The notes under the pieces were generated by a model. That model ran no database searches. It was not told the origin of the DNA and worked only from the letters and a program-made list of their open reading frames with translations. DNA of 64,000 nucleotides from positions 186,001 to 250,000 of the forward strand of contig CAWBSY010000008.1 of the NCBI GenBank assembly GCA_963791575.1. Reading direction: 5' to 3'. Numbering within the stretch: position 1 is the first letter of the stretch; every line of letters begins with the position of its first letter. Shown here piece by piece: positions 1-8,163 of the stretch. The stretch is from JAOAPG01 sp963791575. GTDB lineage: Bacteria; Acidobacteriota; Terriglobia; Terriglobales; Acidobacteriaceae. The translations under genes and the position numbers were made by a program.

Positions 1-952
1 CCTGTGCTTCGTAGGGTCCGTAGAACGGCTTGCCGTCAGAATCCTTTCCTGGGCCAGCATGATCGCGTCCTACGATGAAGTGGGTCACACCGTAATTCTT
101 GCGAATGAGGGCATGCCAGATCGCCTCGCGTGGTCCGCCCATGCGCATCGCCAGAGGAAGCAAGCCGAGTTTCGCGGTTCCTGCTGGATACTTCGAAAGC
201 AGAAGTTGATAGCAGCGAACGCGCGTGAAGTAGTCCACGTCACCAGGTTTGGTCATTCCGACGGATGGCTGGATGAGCAGGTTTGCTTCTACCATCTTTG
301 CAGCGCGGAATGTTAATTCAACGTGAGCGCGGTGCATAGGATTACGCGTCTGGAATGCAACGAGACGGCGCCATCCGAGACGGGCAAATTCTGCGCGCTG
401 CTCGGCGGGAGTCAGGCGCAAGTCTTTGAAGTCATAATGCGAAGGAAGTTGTGCGCCTTCGATGCGCCCGCCCACATACCAAGGATTCGATTTGCTCAAC
501 AGATAATCGACGCCAGGATGCACTTTGCTCTTAGTTTCGAATACTGACTTAGCTTCCGCTTCGCGATCCGGTTGCCAGACCTCTTCCACGTGCAGAACTC
601 CCAGCATGACTCCTTCTGGATCGCGTAACGCGACCTTGCTACTGCCCGGCTTCAACGTCTTCGCAAAATCCTCTGTAACATCTAGTGTGATCGGCATCGG
701 CCATAGGACGCCGTTGGCCAGCCGCATGTTTTGACAGACGCCTTCATAATCGCCGCGTGTCATAAAACCACGAAGCGGCGAGAACCCACCACTCATCAAC
801 AGTTCCAAGTCGCAGAGTTGGCGAGCGGTCAGGTCCCACGATGGCCATTCTCGAGACTGATTTTTAAGTTCGGTAATGCGTTCAGGTTGGGCAATCAGGT
901 TAATGAGTTCGCCGCCGTGCGGCGCGATCAGATGGCTTGCTGAGTTCGTCAA
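1..952 (-). CDS. sat: Sulfate adenylyltransferase (ATP sulfurylase), 3' end outside window
   Basis: Makes adenosine 5'-phosphosulfate (APS) from ATP and sulfate, the first step of sulfate assimilation or PAPS supply. Reading the minus strand from a TTG at 952 gives an open frame to the window edge, about 317 residues. It carries the family hallmarks: an N-terminal PUA-like part with SGGFSPLRGFM, then QTRNPMHRAH (the QxRNPxHxxH nucleotide-binding motif) and near the edge FIVGRDHAGPG. The TTG is favoured because GGGAGGTCG lies eight bases upstream of it. The C-terminus is cut off by the window. The sulfotransferase a few kilobases away uses PAPS, so a shared role in sulfation is possible but is inference. 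Confidence 0.93.
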   Translation of the reverse strand, partial: MTNSASHLIAPHGGELINLIAQPERITELKNQSREWPSWDLTARQLCDLELLMSGGFSPLRGFMTRGDYEGVCQNMRLANGVLWPMPITLDVTEDFAKTLKPGSSKVALRDPEGVMLGVLHVEEVWQPDREAEAKSVFETKSKVHPGVDYLLSKSNPWYVGGRIEGAQLPSHYDFKDLRLTPAEQRAEFARLGWRRLVAFQTRNPMHRAHVELTFRAAKMVEANLLIQPSVGMTKPGDVDYFTRVRCYQLLLSKYPAGTAKLGLLPLAMRMGGPREAIWHALIRKNYGVTHFIVGRDHAGPGKDSDGKPFYGPYEAQ

Positions 953-1510
953 AACGTTCGACCTCCCGGTCACTTTTGGATTGGAGTGAATCGCTATTTA
1001 GAATCTGTCGGAGCCTTGATTCCAGATTTTCTGGGGTTGCAGTCCGAGGAAACTACGCTCGCAGCGTTCCTTGAACCTACTACGTTATCAAAATAAGTTC
1101 CAGCCTTGTACCCTAAGCATATTAATTGTCAGTGAAGTGCAATTCTGATGCCTTCCACGTGCCCCCACCCCTAAGTAAGTCATTGCAATGACTCAGCTTT
1201 TACAAAACAATACAATTGCCCAATCGAGATTACCTGCTATATGCAAAAAGTTGCAATGATCAAGGCTCCTAAATTTCTCAAAGGGTTGCGTGTACTAGAT
1301 AGGTAACAGTGGACGGAGTCATTCAGCGGGATCGTTGATAAATCCGGGATTCATTAAACAGTCATAGCGTCAATGCGTTTTCTCGCCGGCAGAAAACGAT
1401 CTCGATTTGACGGTTTGGTTCCTTGCCGTTACCTTTCGTTAGCCGGGCACGTTCGATTTGTGGTCGTACTCGCTCGGCTGTGACTCATCCGGTCAAAGGG
1501 GAAACACCGA
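953..1510. other. Intergenic region between divergent sat and ATP-grasp genes
   Basis: No convincing coding frame is seen in this 558-base gap, which is AT-richer than its flanks. It must hold the promoters for the two divergent transcription units. The one clear structured element is the 16-base palindrome at 1178-1193. A related half site (TTGCAATGA) recurs near 1250. No sigma-54 type element was found. Confidence 0.6.
1178..1193. promoter_or_regulatory. Perfect 16-base palindrome, candidate operator
   Basis: AGTCATTG followed by CAATGACT is a perfect inverted repeat with no spacer, about 225 bases upstream of the sat start and 320 upstream of the ATP-grasp start. Its half site TTGCAATGA occurs again at about 1250. 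This symmetry is typical of a dimeric repressor or activator site. The binding protein is unknown and no function has been shown. Confidence 0.4.
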
Positions 1511-2723
1511 TTGGCTAGGTTATTAGTGCTCGATGGCCACAGTGCCGCGGCATTGGCATTCACTCGTTCCTTGGGACGAGCCGGACATTGGGTCTCGGTG
1601 GGCGCCAACCGGGAGATTTTCGCGGCGGCGGCATTGTCACGACATTGCCGGCTCAGTTTTGAATATCCGGTATCGACCGATGATGCAGCTGCATTTTCAG
1701 ATGCAGTGTTGGATTTTGTACGCAAGAACAAGATTGACCTCGTCCTCCCAATGACTGACTGGACGACACTCCCCATGTCGCGTTACAGAGAAAAGTTTGA
1801 AGGCGTTTCAAAAATCGCGCTACCTTTCCACGCAACCCTCGAACTTGCTTCTGACAAATACGCAACCGTGCGGCTCGCCCAGAGGTTAAATGTCCCTGCG
1901 CCGCCGACTTCATTGATCCAATCGATCCAGGATTTGCACTCTCTGAGTGAGCTTGGCTTTCCTCTTGTGGTGAAGGATCGTTCTTCTGCGCGCTGGGTCG
2001 GCGAGAGAGCGGTGTTGGGCTCCGTGTCTTACGCGTACTCTCGCGAAGATCTCGAGCAGAAAGTGGATCAGAGGCTCAGCGAGGCCGGCGACGTTCTGGT
2101 TCAAGGTTTTGCTCCGGGCGTCGGAGTGGGATTTTCGTGCCTAGCGTCGGATGGAAAGATTTTTATTCCGTTCCAATGGGAGCGTATTCGCGAAACCGAT
2201 CCACGTGGCTCGGGCAGCAGTTCGCGGAAATCTGTTCCTCTTGATCCGCAGATCGTCGATTTCAGTACGAGGCTGATCTTAGAATCCGGGTATCAGGGCA
2301 TTGTGATGGTGGAATACAAAAAAGCTTTCAATAACGGCGAGCCTATTCTGATGGAAATTAACGGAAGACCGTGGGGATCGATTGCGCTTCCCATCGCCAG
2401 CGGAATCGAATACCCGCGCTACTTTGTCGATTGGTGTCTGGAAGATAAACTGCCGCCACGGGAAATCAAGTACAAGAACATCGTCTGCCGGCGTTTGGTC
2501 GGAGAACTCGGACACCTCGACAATGTTAGAAGAGGGAAGCCGCCGGGCTGGCCATTGCCCTATCCGGATTTTTGGACGACACTGGCCAAAGTTGCGATGC
2601 CGTGGTATCCCGGGAGTGCGCTTTGACGACGTCTGGTTGTCTGATCCGCGGCCCGGCGTCGCAGGCATTTCAAATTGGTTATCGGGCAAGCTCAAAAAGA
2701 AGCCGGGAGTGAGCAGATCTTAA
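1511..2723 (+). CDS. ATP-grasp domain protein (one frame break near 2612)
   Basis: ATP-grasp enzymes join a carboxylate to an amine or thiol through an acyl-phosphate. The protein starts at a TTG with AAAGGGGAA just upstream. An N-terminal Rossmann-like part (MARLLVLDGHSAAALAF) is followed by the ATP-grasp fold, with FPLVVKD, the acidic VMVEYK strand and MEINGRPWGS for Mg-ATP binding. The open frame stops at 2626. The +1 frame carries a better C-terminus (VRFDDVWLSDPRPGVAGI) to a TAA at 2721-2723, so one extra base in CCCGGGAG is likely. The restored stop overlaps the next ATG as TAATG, which supports the repair and implies translational coupling to the PHP gene. The substrate is unknown. Confidence 0.75.
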
Positions 2724-3521
2724 TGATAACTGTGAAGGGGATCGTTCATACCCATACCACGTTTTCATACGACGGAAAGCTCACTGTCTCTGAGTTCTCC
2801 GAGTTACTGAAAAAGGAAGGATTTCAGTTTGTTGGCTTAACCGAACATACTTTGGGCTTGGGGCCGGATAAGTATGCTGAACTCATTCGCGAGTGCCACG
2901 AGTATAGCGACGATAAATTTGTCGCGATTCCAGGTCTCGAATTTCGCTGCGGTGATGGGAACGAGATTGCCGGAATCGGACTACAGCAATGGCTGGAAGA
3001 CAAACCGGCTGACGAAATGATTTCTGCAATACAGAAAGCCGGAGGCTTTTCGATCTGGGTGCACCCCTTTAAGAAAGGTCGATGGAGCGGGCCGTTTCTT
3101 AATTGTGATGCGATTGAAATATTGAATGGCAAATTGGACGGAGTGCTCGCGCCCAATCTCGGATTGCTGCGACAGTACAAACGCGAGCGAGCGCGGGGTA
3201 AGACTTTCGGCGCTATCTTTGGGTTGGACTTTCACAATTTACGGCAACTTCGCAGCGCATGCGTGGAGTGTCGAGGTAGAAAAACTCACAGCAGAAGAGG
3301 TCGTGAAGGCCCTTCGCGAGAGAAGATACGTGAGCTATATTGCTGGTGGAGCGATGACGTGTGATGGCGAAATCAAGACTTTAGACTATTTGAAGATGGT
3401 AAGTTTGCGGGCAGCGTTTGTCGGATGGCGGGCGGTCCTGCGTGCGGTTCCGACTTCGATCAGGAATTCTCTAGTAAACGTGAGCCGACCGATAGTGAAG
3501 ATTCTCAAACGGCGGAGTTAG
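2723..3521 (+). CDS. PHP-domain metal-dependent phosphoesterase (one frame break near 3250)
   Basis: PHP (polymerase and histidinol phosphatase) proteins hydrolyse phosphoesters using a His/Asp metal cluster. The product starts MITVKGIVHTHTTFSYDG, giving the HTHT metal motif at once, then LTEHT, IPGLEF, WVHPF and GLDFHN, in the order expected for a stand-alone PHP domain. The frame ends at 3364 in poor sequence, while the +1 frame continues naturally (AWSVEVEKLTAEEVVKALRE) to 3521, so a single extra base between about 3240 and 3262 is inferred. The ATG at 2723 overlaps the stop of the repaired ATP-grasp gene by one base, so the two probably act together. The same pairing suggests one modifying pathway, substrate unknown. 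Confidence 0.75.
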
Positions 3522-3532
3522 GCACAATTCGG

Positions 3533-4379
3533 CTAATTGGTCTCCGTAGTCAATTGGTAGCCAAGCTCCTTCATCAGCTTTCCCCATCCTTGCTCGATTT
3601 GTGCCACTGACTTGGGCGTCAATATCGACTTCCATCCTCCTGCGGTCGCGGTTCGCACAAACGGCTTATCTTGCCTCGTCTTTTGGGTAAGGACCCAGTC
3701 TTTAGCCTGCAATTTTTCTAGTTCCCGCATCCGCTGCGGGGAACTCAGTTCCGCGGCACGCGAAAGTCTTCTCTGGATCGGCATCGATCTTCCGAAAAGC
3801 ACAATGCTGCAAGAATTCCGCGACACGTGCTAGCTCCTGCTCCGGGCTCTGCTTCATATCTTCATAGCGCAACATCAGGAATTCGGGACGCCCCTGTCGT
3901 AGCGCAAGCCAACTTAGTACATTGTCGTGCCATGAACCCCATCGAGTATCAAACTCTGCGGCCATGAATCGTGGAATGAAATCTTCCATCGGATAATTTT
4001 CCGGAATATTTCCAGCTTTTACGTTGTGGTGATAAAACGAGACCGCAACGTCCCGCGGGTCGCGCACGATGTAGATGATGCGCGGATAATGCGGCTGAAA
4101 AGCTTCGTGGCTTTTGATGATGCGTGGCCTCGGCAGCTTTCGCATCTTGTGATCGGGATTAAAGTAAATTTCCGGGATTCGCGATTCGATGTTCGCGAAC
4201 GTCACTGGTTCGTCTTGGTAAATTAGATTTCCGATCAGAAAGCGTGTCCATGTATTTCCTGAGCGCGGATACGAGACAAGAAATACATCGTCCGGAAAAA
4301 CCGTCAACCCACGGCCGGCGACTTGCTTGCCAGTCACAACGTCCCAGACTTTCGAGGCGACTTTGGTGGGATTGGGCAA
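3533..4379 (-). CDS. PAPS-dependent sulfotransferase (one frame break near 3750)
   Basis: Transfers sulfate from PAPS to a hydroxyl or amine of a small molecule or glycan. YPRSGNTW near residue 36 is the 5'-phosphosulfate loop and YIVRDPRDVAVSFYHH the 3'-phosphate-binding region, both in Sulfotransfer_1 order. The frame starting at 4379 runs out near 3702 with non-homologous sequence, while the alternative frame supplies the normal C-terminus (AAELSSPQRMRELEKLQ to a stop at 3533), including the late WKSIL segment that usually binds PAPS. One extra base in the GCGTGCC region is inferred. Its start lies five bases after the stop of the propeller gene, so the two are an operon. The acceptor is unknown. 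Confidence 0.82.
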
Positions 4380-4384
4380 GGTTG

Positions 4385-5419
4385 TTATTTCCTCTCCGCG
4401 ACTACGGTAACAGGAGAATGCAAAGCGCTCTCTTTAATAACCATAGGAAAAATGCTGAAAATAATGTTCATCCCGTGCGGTTCAAGATCGAACTCTTTCA
4501 AGCACTTTCCTTCCGCGAGATCATAGAGAGAGATGTGGGTCGGCTTTACCCCCATTCCTTCATGAAATGCCTTTTTCACCCATAGAACATTTTCTTGAAA
4601 TTTGGTCTTCCGAACCCGGGTGAATCCCACCCAAATGCGTTTCTTGTCGATAGGCAAAAGTCCCCGGCACCAGCCTAACAAAGCATCTTGTCCGTCGATT
4701 TGTTTGAGATCAGCAACATGATCGACTTGAAGCGTTCGGCCATTGGCAATGACGACTCTACCATCGACGGTCGTGAAATGGATTCGATCTTCCCAGACGA
4801 GACCGTCATGCGGAGTCATAACCGCAACGTCAATTCGTTGGCTGCGATTTTCCAGACAAATTGCGTCGCGCTGTCGAAAACGCGTGACCCAAACTTTGCC
4901 ATCAAGTTCGAAAACAAAATTCGGATGTGATTTGTGAGGCTTGGTGCTGTCGACTTTGCGGTAATCCGTATTGCGTGAAAATCGCGACCAAAGCGGCTCG
5001 TCGAGCACATCCCACTCTGCCAAAACTTTTCCTTCCGGGGTGAACTTGACCACCATGTCCAAGCCAGTGTTTGCGACTAACAGATTTCCGTCGGAGGAGG
5101 GGGTGACGTGGTGAACGTCATTGAAGCAGGGCAGCGAGATGTATCCGATCTTCTGGAAGTCCGGCAGCTTGAAAATCAATACTTCGGTTGAGGTGCAAGC
5201 ATAAAGAGTATCGCCCACGATTGTGCCCGCCTTGAACACGTTGGAAGAATTTTCATTGGCGCGAGCTTCGACCGGACTCTTGTACTCCACGCAAGTCTCA
5301 ACTTTGCCAGTCTCCGTATCAAGGTGGAGGACTAACGCGGACTCGTACAGATTCCATTCCTCTTCGCTCTTTACCAGCAAGCTTCGCTGGCGCGCTCCCA
5401 ACAGATATAAACCGGCCAT
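4385..5419 (-). CDS. Beta-propeller-like protein, operon partner of the sulfotransferase
   Basis: I do not recognise a named family. The 344-residue product has repeated propeller-type strands (NLLVANTGLDMVVKFTPEGK, KVWVTRFRQRDAICLENRS, RIWVGFTRVRKTKF) like NHL or SMP-30 folds, and no clear signal peptide or membrane segment. The ATG at 5419 is preceded by a strong GGAGGGGGA site. It ends five bases before the sulfotransferase start, so they are co-transcribed. A plausible role is recognising or processing the molecule that becomes sulfated, but that is inferred from position only. Confidence 0.7.
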   Translation of the reverse strand: MAGLYLLGARQRSLLVKSEEEWNLYESALVLHLDTETGKVETCVEYKSPVEARANENSSNVFKAGTIVGDTLYACTSTEVLIFKLPDFQKIGYISLPCFNDVHHVTPSSDGNLLVANTGLDMVVKFTPEGKVLAEWDVLDEPLWSRFSRNTDYRKVDSTKPHKSHPNFVFELDGKVWVTRFRQRDAICLENRSQRIDVAVMTPHDGLVWEDRIHFTTVDGRVVIANGRTLQVDHVADLKQIDGQDALLGWCRGLLPIDKKRIWVGFTRVRKTKFQENVLWVKKAFHEGMGVKPTHISLYDLAEGKCLKEFDLEPHGMNIIFSIFPMVIKESALHSPVTVVAERK

Positions 5420-5683
5420 TCCCCCTCCAGGGCAATGGTCATTACAACATCATAAGCTCAACTTGTGCCACTCAGACCGCACCCAAATGCATACTAATGC
5501 ACTGCTTTAGGCTTATTTTTCACAATCGTCGATGGGGAGGTTGTCATCATCGGCAACTATGCTTGTCTGCAAGGGTTTGCACATGGAAGAAATGAGCCGG
5601 TGCACTTGGATGTCACGATATACTTAAATGGTAGGCGACTTGCTCAGTTGTACTAGTGACCCTTGTGAAAGATATAGGTTGTT

Positions 5684-6119
5684 ATGAAAAATAACGCCCG
5701 ACTATTTATGGGTACTTTGCTTGGGTTTGCAGCGGTAATTTCTCCAGTTGCCGGCCAAACTACGAAAGACCCGGCGATGCGTCCATATCGTTACGCTAAC
5801 AAGAGCAAGCCTGCCCAGAAAACAACTACAACCTATAAGGCACCGAAACTTTCGGTCGCCCCGCGCCAGAAAAATACTGGAGATACCCGCGAACCCGGGC
5901 GCGACACGCGGCGGATCCGGTGCGCAAGTTGCTGCGCTCGAGCGCGAGACCGCTAAGACGCAAACTGCAAGGCCAGCACAAAAAACAGCAGCGACTCGGC
6001 CACTGCCAACCCCCAAAGCAAATCCTGCTGAAACAAATAAGCCTATGAACTTCACTTATCAGGCGCCAAAAAATAATGCGACCGCAGGTACGATGGCAAA
6101 GCCCAAACGACCACACTGA
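5684..6119 (+). CDS. Small secreted Lys/Thr/Pro-rich protein (one frame break near 5895)
   Basis: Function not recognised. It has a signal peptide (MKNNARLFMGTLLGFAAVIS ending near PVAG-Q) followed by a low-complexity chain rich in Lys, Thr, Pro and Ala, with two related YxAPK segments, one early (TYKAPK) and one at the end (TYQAPK). The first frame ends at 5956 in Arg/Cys-rich sequence. The +1 frame continues in the same low-complexity style to a stop at 6119. The break falls in a CCCGGG run, the same context as the ATP-grasp break. It is likely an exported, disordered protein of about 145 residues. Confidence 0.55.
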
Positions 6120-6131
6120 TCATTGCGATTA

Positions 6132-6911
6132 TTAGTTTCTGGTGCCGGAAATTCTTTCTGCAGACGGTTGCTGGAGAGACTCGTCAGTTAGGAAACGTTG
6201 TGCGGGAACTACAGGCTCCGTTATCGAATATTTTAGTAAGCACCACAAAGCGCGAAAACCGTCTTTCCATCCAATCTTCTTGCCTTCTTCGTAGGTGCGT
6301 CCCCAATAGCTGATTCCGACTTCGTAAATCCGCAGATGTCTTTTCGCAACCTTCACAGTGATTTCAGGTTCGAAGCCGAAGCGATTCTCTTCGATCGGGA
6401 TCGATTGAATGATCTCCCGCCGAAATACCTTGTAGCAGGTTTCCATGTCGCTGAGATTGATGTTCGTTAGGCAATTCGAAAGCAACGTAAGCGCCCAGTT
6501 TCCCACTGAGTGCCAGAAATAAAGGACACGATGCGGGCCACTGCCCAGAAAACGCGAGCCGTAAACTACGTCCGCTTTGCCTTGAATTAAAGGATCAAGA
6601 AGAGTTGCGTAGTCGCCCGGATCATATTCCAGATCTGCGTCCTGAATGATGACGAAATCACCGGTCGCTTCTTGGATACCCCGACGCAGCGCCGCTCCTT
6701 TGCCCATATTTTGCGGCTGCAAAAAAATCCGCAATTGCGGATATTGAATCTGAAGTTGCCCCAGAATTTCTCTCGAGCCATCCCGCGAGCCATCGTCCAC
6801 ACAAATTAATTCGAGATCAAGAGCGACGGACAGCACGCGCTCCACTACTGTTCGCAGAGTCGCGCACTCGTTGTATACCGGCATGACGACAGATAGTTTC
6901 ATGATTTCCAC
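6132..6911 (-). CDS. Family 2 glycosyltransferase (polyprenyl-phosphate sugar synthase type)
   Basis: Transfers a sugar from a nucleotide donor, most likely to a polyprenyl phosphate. The GT-A fold is clear: LSVVMPVYNE at the N-terminus, CVDDGSRDGS, GKGAALRRGI, then IIQDADLEYDP (the DxD metal site), YGSRF, and a C-terminal ITVKVAKRHLRIYEVGISYW typical of DPM1/GtrB-like members. Unlike GtrB proteins it has no C-terminal membrane helices, so it resembles the soluble DPM1 type. The start may be 6911 or the second Met at 6902. It converges with the small secreted protein gene. Confidence 0.88.
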   Translation of the reverse strand: MEIMKLSVVMPVYNECATLRTVVERVLSVALDLELICVDDGSRDGSREILGQLQIQYPQLRIFLQPQNMGKGAALRRGIQEATGDFVIIQDADLEYDPGDYATLLDPLIQGKADVVYGSRFLGSGPHRVLYFWHSVGNWALTLLSNCLTNINLSDMETCYKVFRREIIQSIPIEENRFGFEPEITVKVAKRHLRIYEVGISYWGRTYEEGKKIGWKDGFRALWCLLKYSITEPVVPAQRFLTDESLQQPSAERISGTRN

Positions 6912-7197
6912 TATGTGAATTCTTCACTCTAAAACAAACAGCGAAGATTTAATTTAGCGAAATTCGTTATGAAAAAGAGATACAAAAGTTGTGTTCAGTT
7001 TCTCGCGCAGATCTGATTTCGGAATTTCCACAACATGGCCTGTCATCACACTAATACCAGAGAAGATGCGCGTGTGTAATTAGTTCCAACACAATACTCG
7101 ATCAAGGAAATTTTGACTCAATGACCTCGCCTTACTTCGGTATACAGGGAATCAGGTACACACGAGAGTAACAAAAGTTTTTGCCGATAATCCGTCA

Positions 7198-7277
7198 GCC
7201 GAAACGATATATCGGCGATGAGAGACTCATCTTTGGGTGAGCGGTTGAAGCTTGGGAGGCAGCCCAGCGGTCCCAAA
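7198..7277 (+). ncRNA. Possible structured RNA (nested hairpins)
   Basis: Four nested or adjacent inverted repeats occur in 80 bases: GCCGA/TCGGC (7198-7216), GATGAG/CTCATC with a three-base loop (7217-7231), and an outer TTTGGG/CCCAAA (7232-7277) enclosing GCTTGGG-AGGCAG-CCCAGC. A T-rich stretch follows. This could be a small RNA or a leader for the LuxR tandem. I could not match it to a known riboswitch, SRP, tmRNA or 6S RNA consensus, and pairing by chance is possible. Confidence 0.25.
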
Positions 7278-7424
7278 TACCTGATTTTACTAGCTGTTTG
7301 ATCTTTGCGGCACTTTCGTACTAAATTTGCTCGGTTCTAAAGCCTGATTTAAGAGAGCTGTTCTCAGGCGATTTATGGCTGCTGTGGAAATCTATTTGGC
7401 GTAAAACTGTGCAAACTGCTGCGA

Positions 7425-7443
7425 CTTGGCACCGTGGATGCTA
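7425..7443 (+). promoter_or_regulatory. Sigma-54 (RpoN) type promoter upstream of LuxR tandem 1
   Basis: CTTGGCACCGTGGATGCTAT has a perfect -24 box (TTGGCAC) and GG-N10-GC spacing with a slightly degenerate -12 box (ATGC instead of TTGC). It lies about 130 bases upstream of the first LuxR-type gene. The second tandem has a comparable element in a comparable place, which strengthens the call. RpoN dependence implies activation by an enhancer-binding protein, none of which is in this window. Confidence 0.55.
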
Positions 7444-7569
7444 TGAATTCTGGTATCGCGGTACACACCATTGCAGTCCTTCATGGCCGGACGCGAAAGC
7501 GTCGATGGGCTGCTCCACAAATCTAATATTCAGCAGCGTTGGCGCTGCTTCAGAAATTGGGGAAGCTGT

Positions 7570-8088
7570 ATGAAAGAAACGTCTATTCAGCTGGCTCCGC
7601 GAGAGCGGCAAATTGCCGACCTTCTGCTTCAAGGATGTGATAACGAAGAGATCGGCAAAGAGCTGAAAATGGCTCGTCGTACTGTCAAAGCACACTTTAA
7701 TAGGCTATTTTTGCGGTTTGGTATTAGAGATGGCGTTAAGCGAGTCAAGCTCGCAACACTTTTATATCGGAGGCAGCTATGTTCAGAAGCGAACGAAACG
7801 GAAAACGGGGTCCCAGCGAACGAGAACAGCAAGTCATCCAACTCGTTGCTCAAGGACTTAAGAACCGAGAAGTCGCTACCGCAATTGGAACCACCGAACA
7901 CGTCGTTAAAAACTACCTCAGAGCCATCTATGACAAGCTCGGGCTCTGGAACCGAGTCGAACTCGCTCTCTGGTATGAAGCCCGCCGGCACGAAAACCTC
8001 GTTCACGCCTGATATTCTGGAACATTGGGAGCACAGTATTCTGGACTTGAATACCCCGGCTGTCCGGACCCATGACTTAGAAAACTGA
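7570..8088 (+). CDS. Stand-alone LuxR/GerE-type HTH protein A1, with long C-terminal read-through
   Basis: A putative DNA-binding regulator. Residues 1-70 form a LuxR-type HTH (LAPRERQIADLLLQGCDNEE, then RRTVKAHFNRLFLRFGI) with no receiver or ligand domain. It matches protein A2 at 14994 through the shared FGIRDG/AGIRDG and KRVKLAT segment. A2 stops at 80 residues, but here the frame stays open for 92 more residues of Ser/Thr/Asn/Glu-rich sequence, running straight across gene B1 in another frame. The extra tail is more likely a shadow of B1 than real protein. The ATG at 7570 has GGGGAAG six bases upstream. It pairs with B1 as a tandem. Confidence 0.7.
   Translation: MKETSIQLAPRERQIADLLLQGCDNEEIGKELKMARRTVKAHFNRLFLRFGIRDGVKRVKLATLLYRRQLCSEANETENGVPANENSKSSNSLLKDLRTEKSLPQLEPPNTSLKTTSEPSMTSSGSGTESNSLSGMKPAGTKTSFTPDILEHWEHSILDLNTPAVRTHDLEN
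7779..8012 (+). CDS. Stand-alone LuxR/GerE-type HTH protein B1
   Basis: A 77-residue protein made of little more than one LuxR-type HTH: PSEREQQVIQLVAQGLKNRE, then GTTEHVVKNYLRAIYDKLGL and the C-terminal RVELALWY. It is a clear paralogue of B2 at 15215 (GTTEQVIKNYLR, DKLGVWSRLELALY). The ATG at 7779 has GGAGGCAGCT directly upstream. The start lies inside the A1 reading frame and the whole gene is nested in it in a different frame. The A and B HTHs may form a heterodimer, which is inference from their constant pairing. Confidence 0.82.
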   Translation: MFRSERNGKRGPSEREQQVIQLVAQGLKNREVATAIGTTEHVVKNYLRAIYDKLGLWNRVELALWYEARRHENLVHA

Positions 8089-8121
8089 CGCTTAAGCGCA
8101 GCAAGCAGGCTAGCTAATAAG

Positions 8122-8157
8122 ACGGCTCCCTCGGTACAGGGGAGCCGTTATTATTTT
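8122..8157 (+). terminator. Rho-independent terminator after LuxR tandem 1
   Basis: ACGGCTCCC at 8122-8130 pairs perfectly with GGGAGCCGT at 8140-8148 across a nine-base loop and is followed by TATTATTTT. It sits between the convergent LuxR tandem and the GAF gene. The opposite side (CTTATTAG on the minus strand) is moderately T-rich, so it may act in both directions. Confidence 0.85.
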
Positions 8158-8163
8158 GGCGAC

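Larger units (their letters stand above)
6912..7569. other. Long intergenic region before the first LuxR tandem
   Basis: No gene is supported in these 658 bases. They contain a potentially structured RNA at about 7198-7277 and a sigma-54-like element at 7425-7443. A second sequence resembling the same element, TTTGGCGTAAAACTGTGC at 7395, has an 11-base rather than 10-base spacing and was not called. Several weak in-frame codons precede the ATG at 7570, but the best ribosome site (GGGGAAG) serves 7570. Confidence 0.5.

Noticed and set aside
59..943. Four short plus-strand ORFs
   Set aside because: They lie opposite the partial sat gene and have no independent support.
5629..5645. Sigma-54-like TGGTAGGCGACTTGCTC upstream of the small secreted protein
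   Set aside because: Spacing and the -12 box fit, but the -24 box is TGGTAG rather than TGGCAC; too weak to list with the others.
7395..7413. TTTGGCGTAAAACTGTGC, another sigma-54 look-alike
   Set aside because: The GG to GC distance is 11 bases, which RpoN tolerates poorly. An inserted base is possible but unproven.
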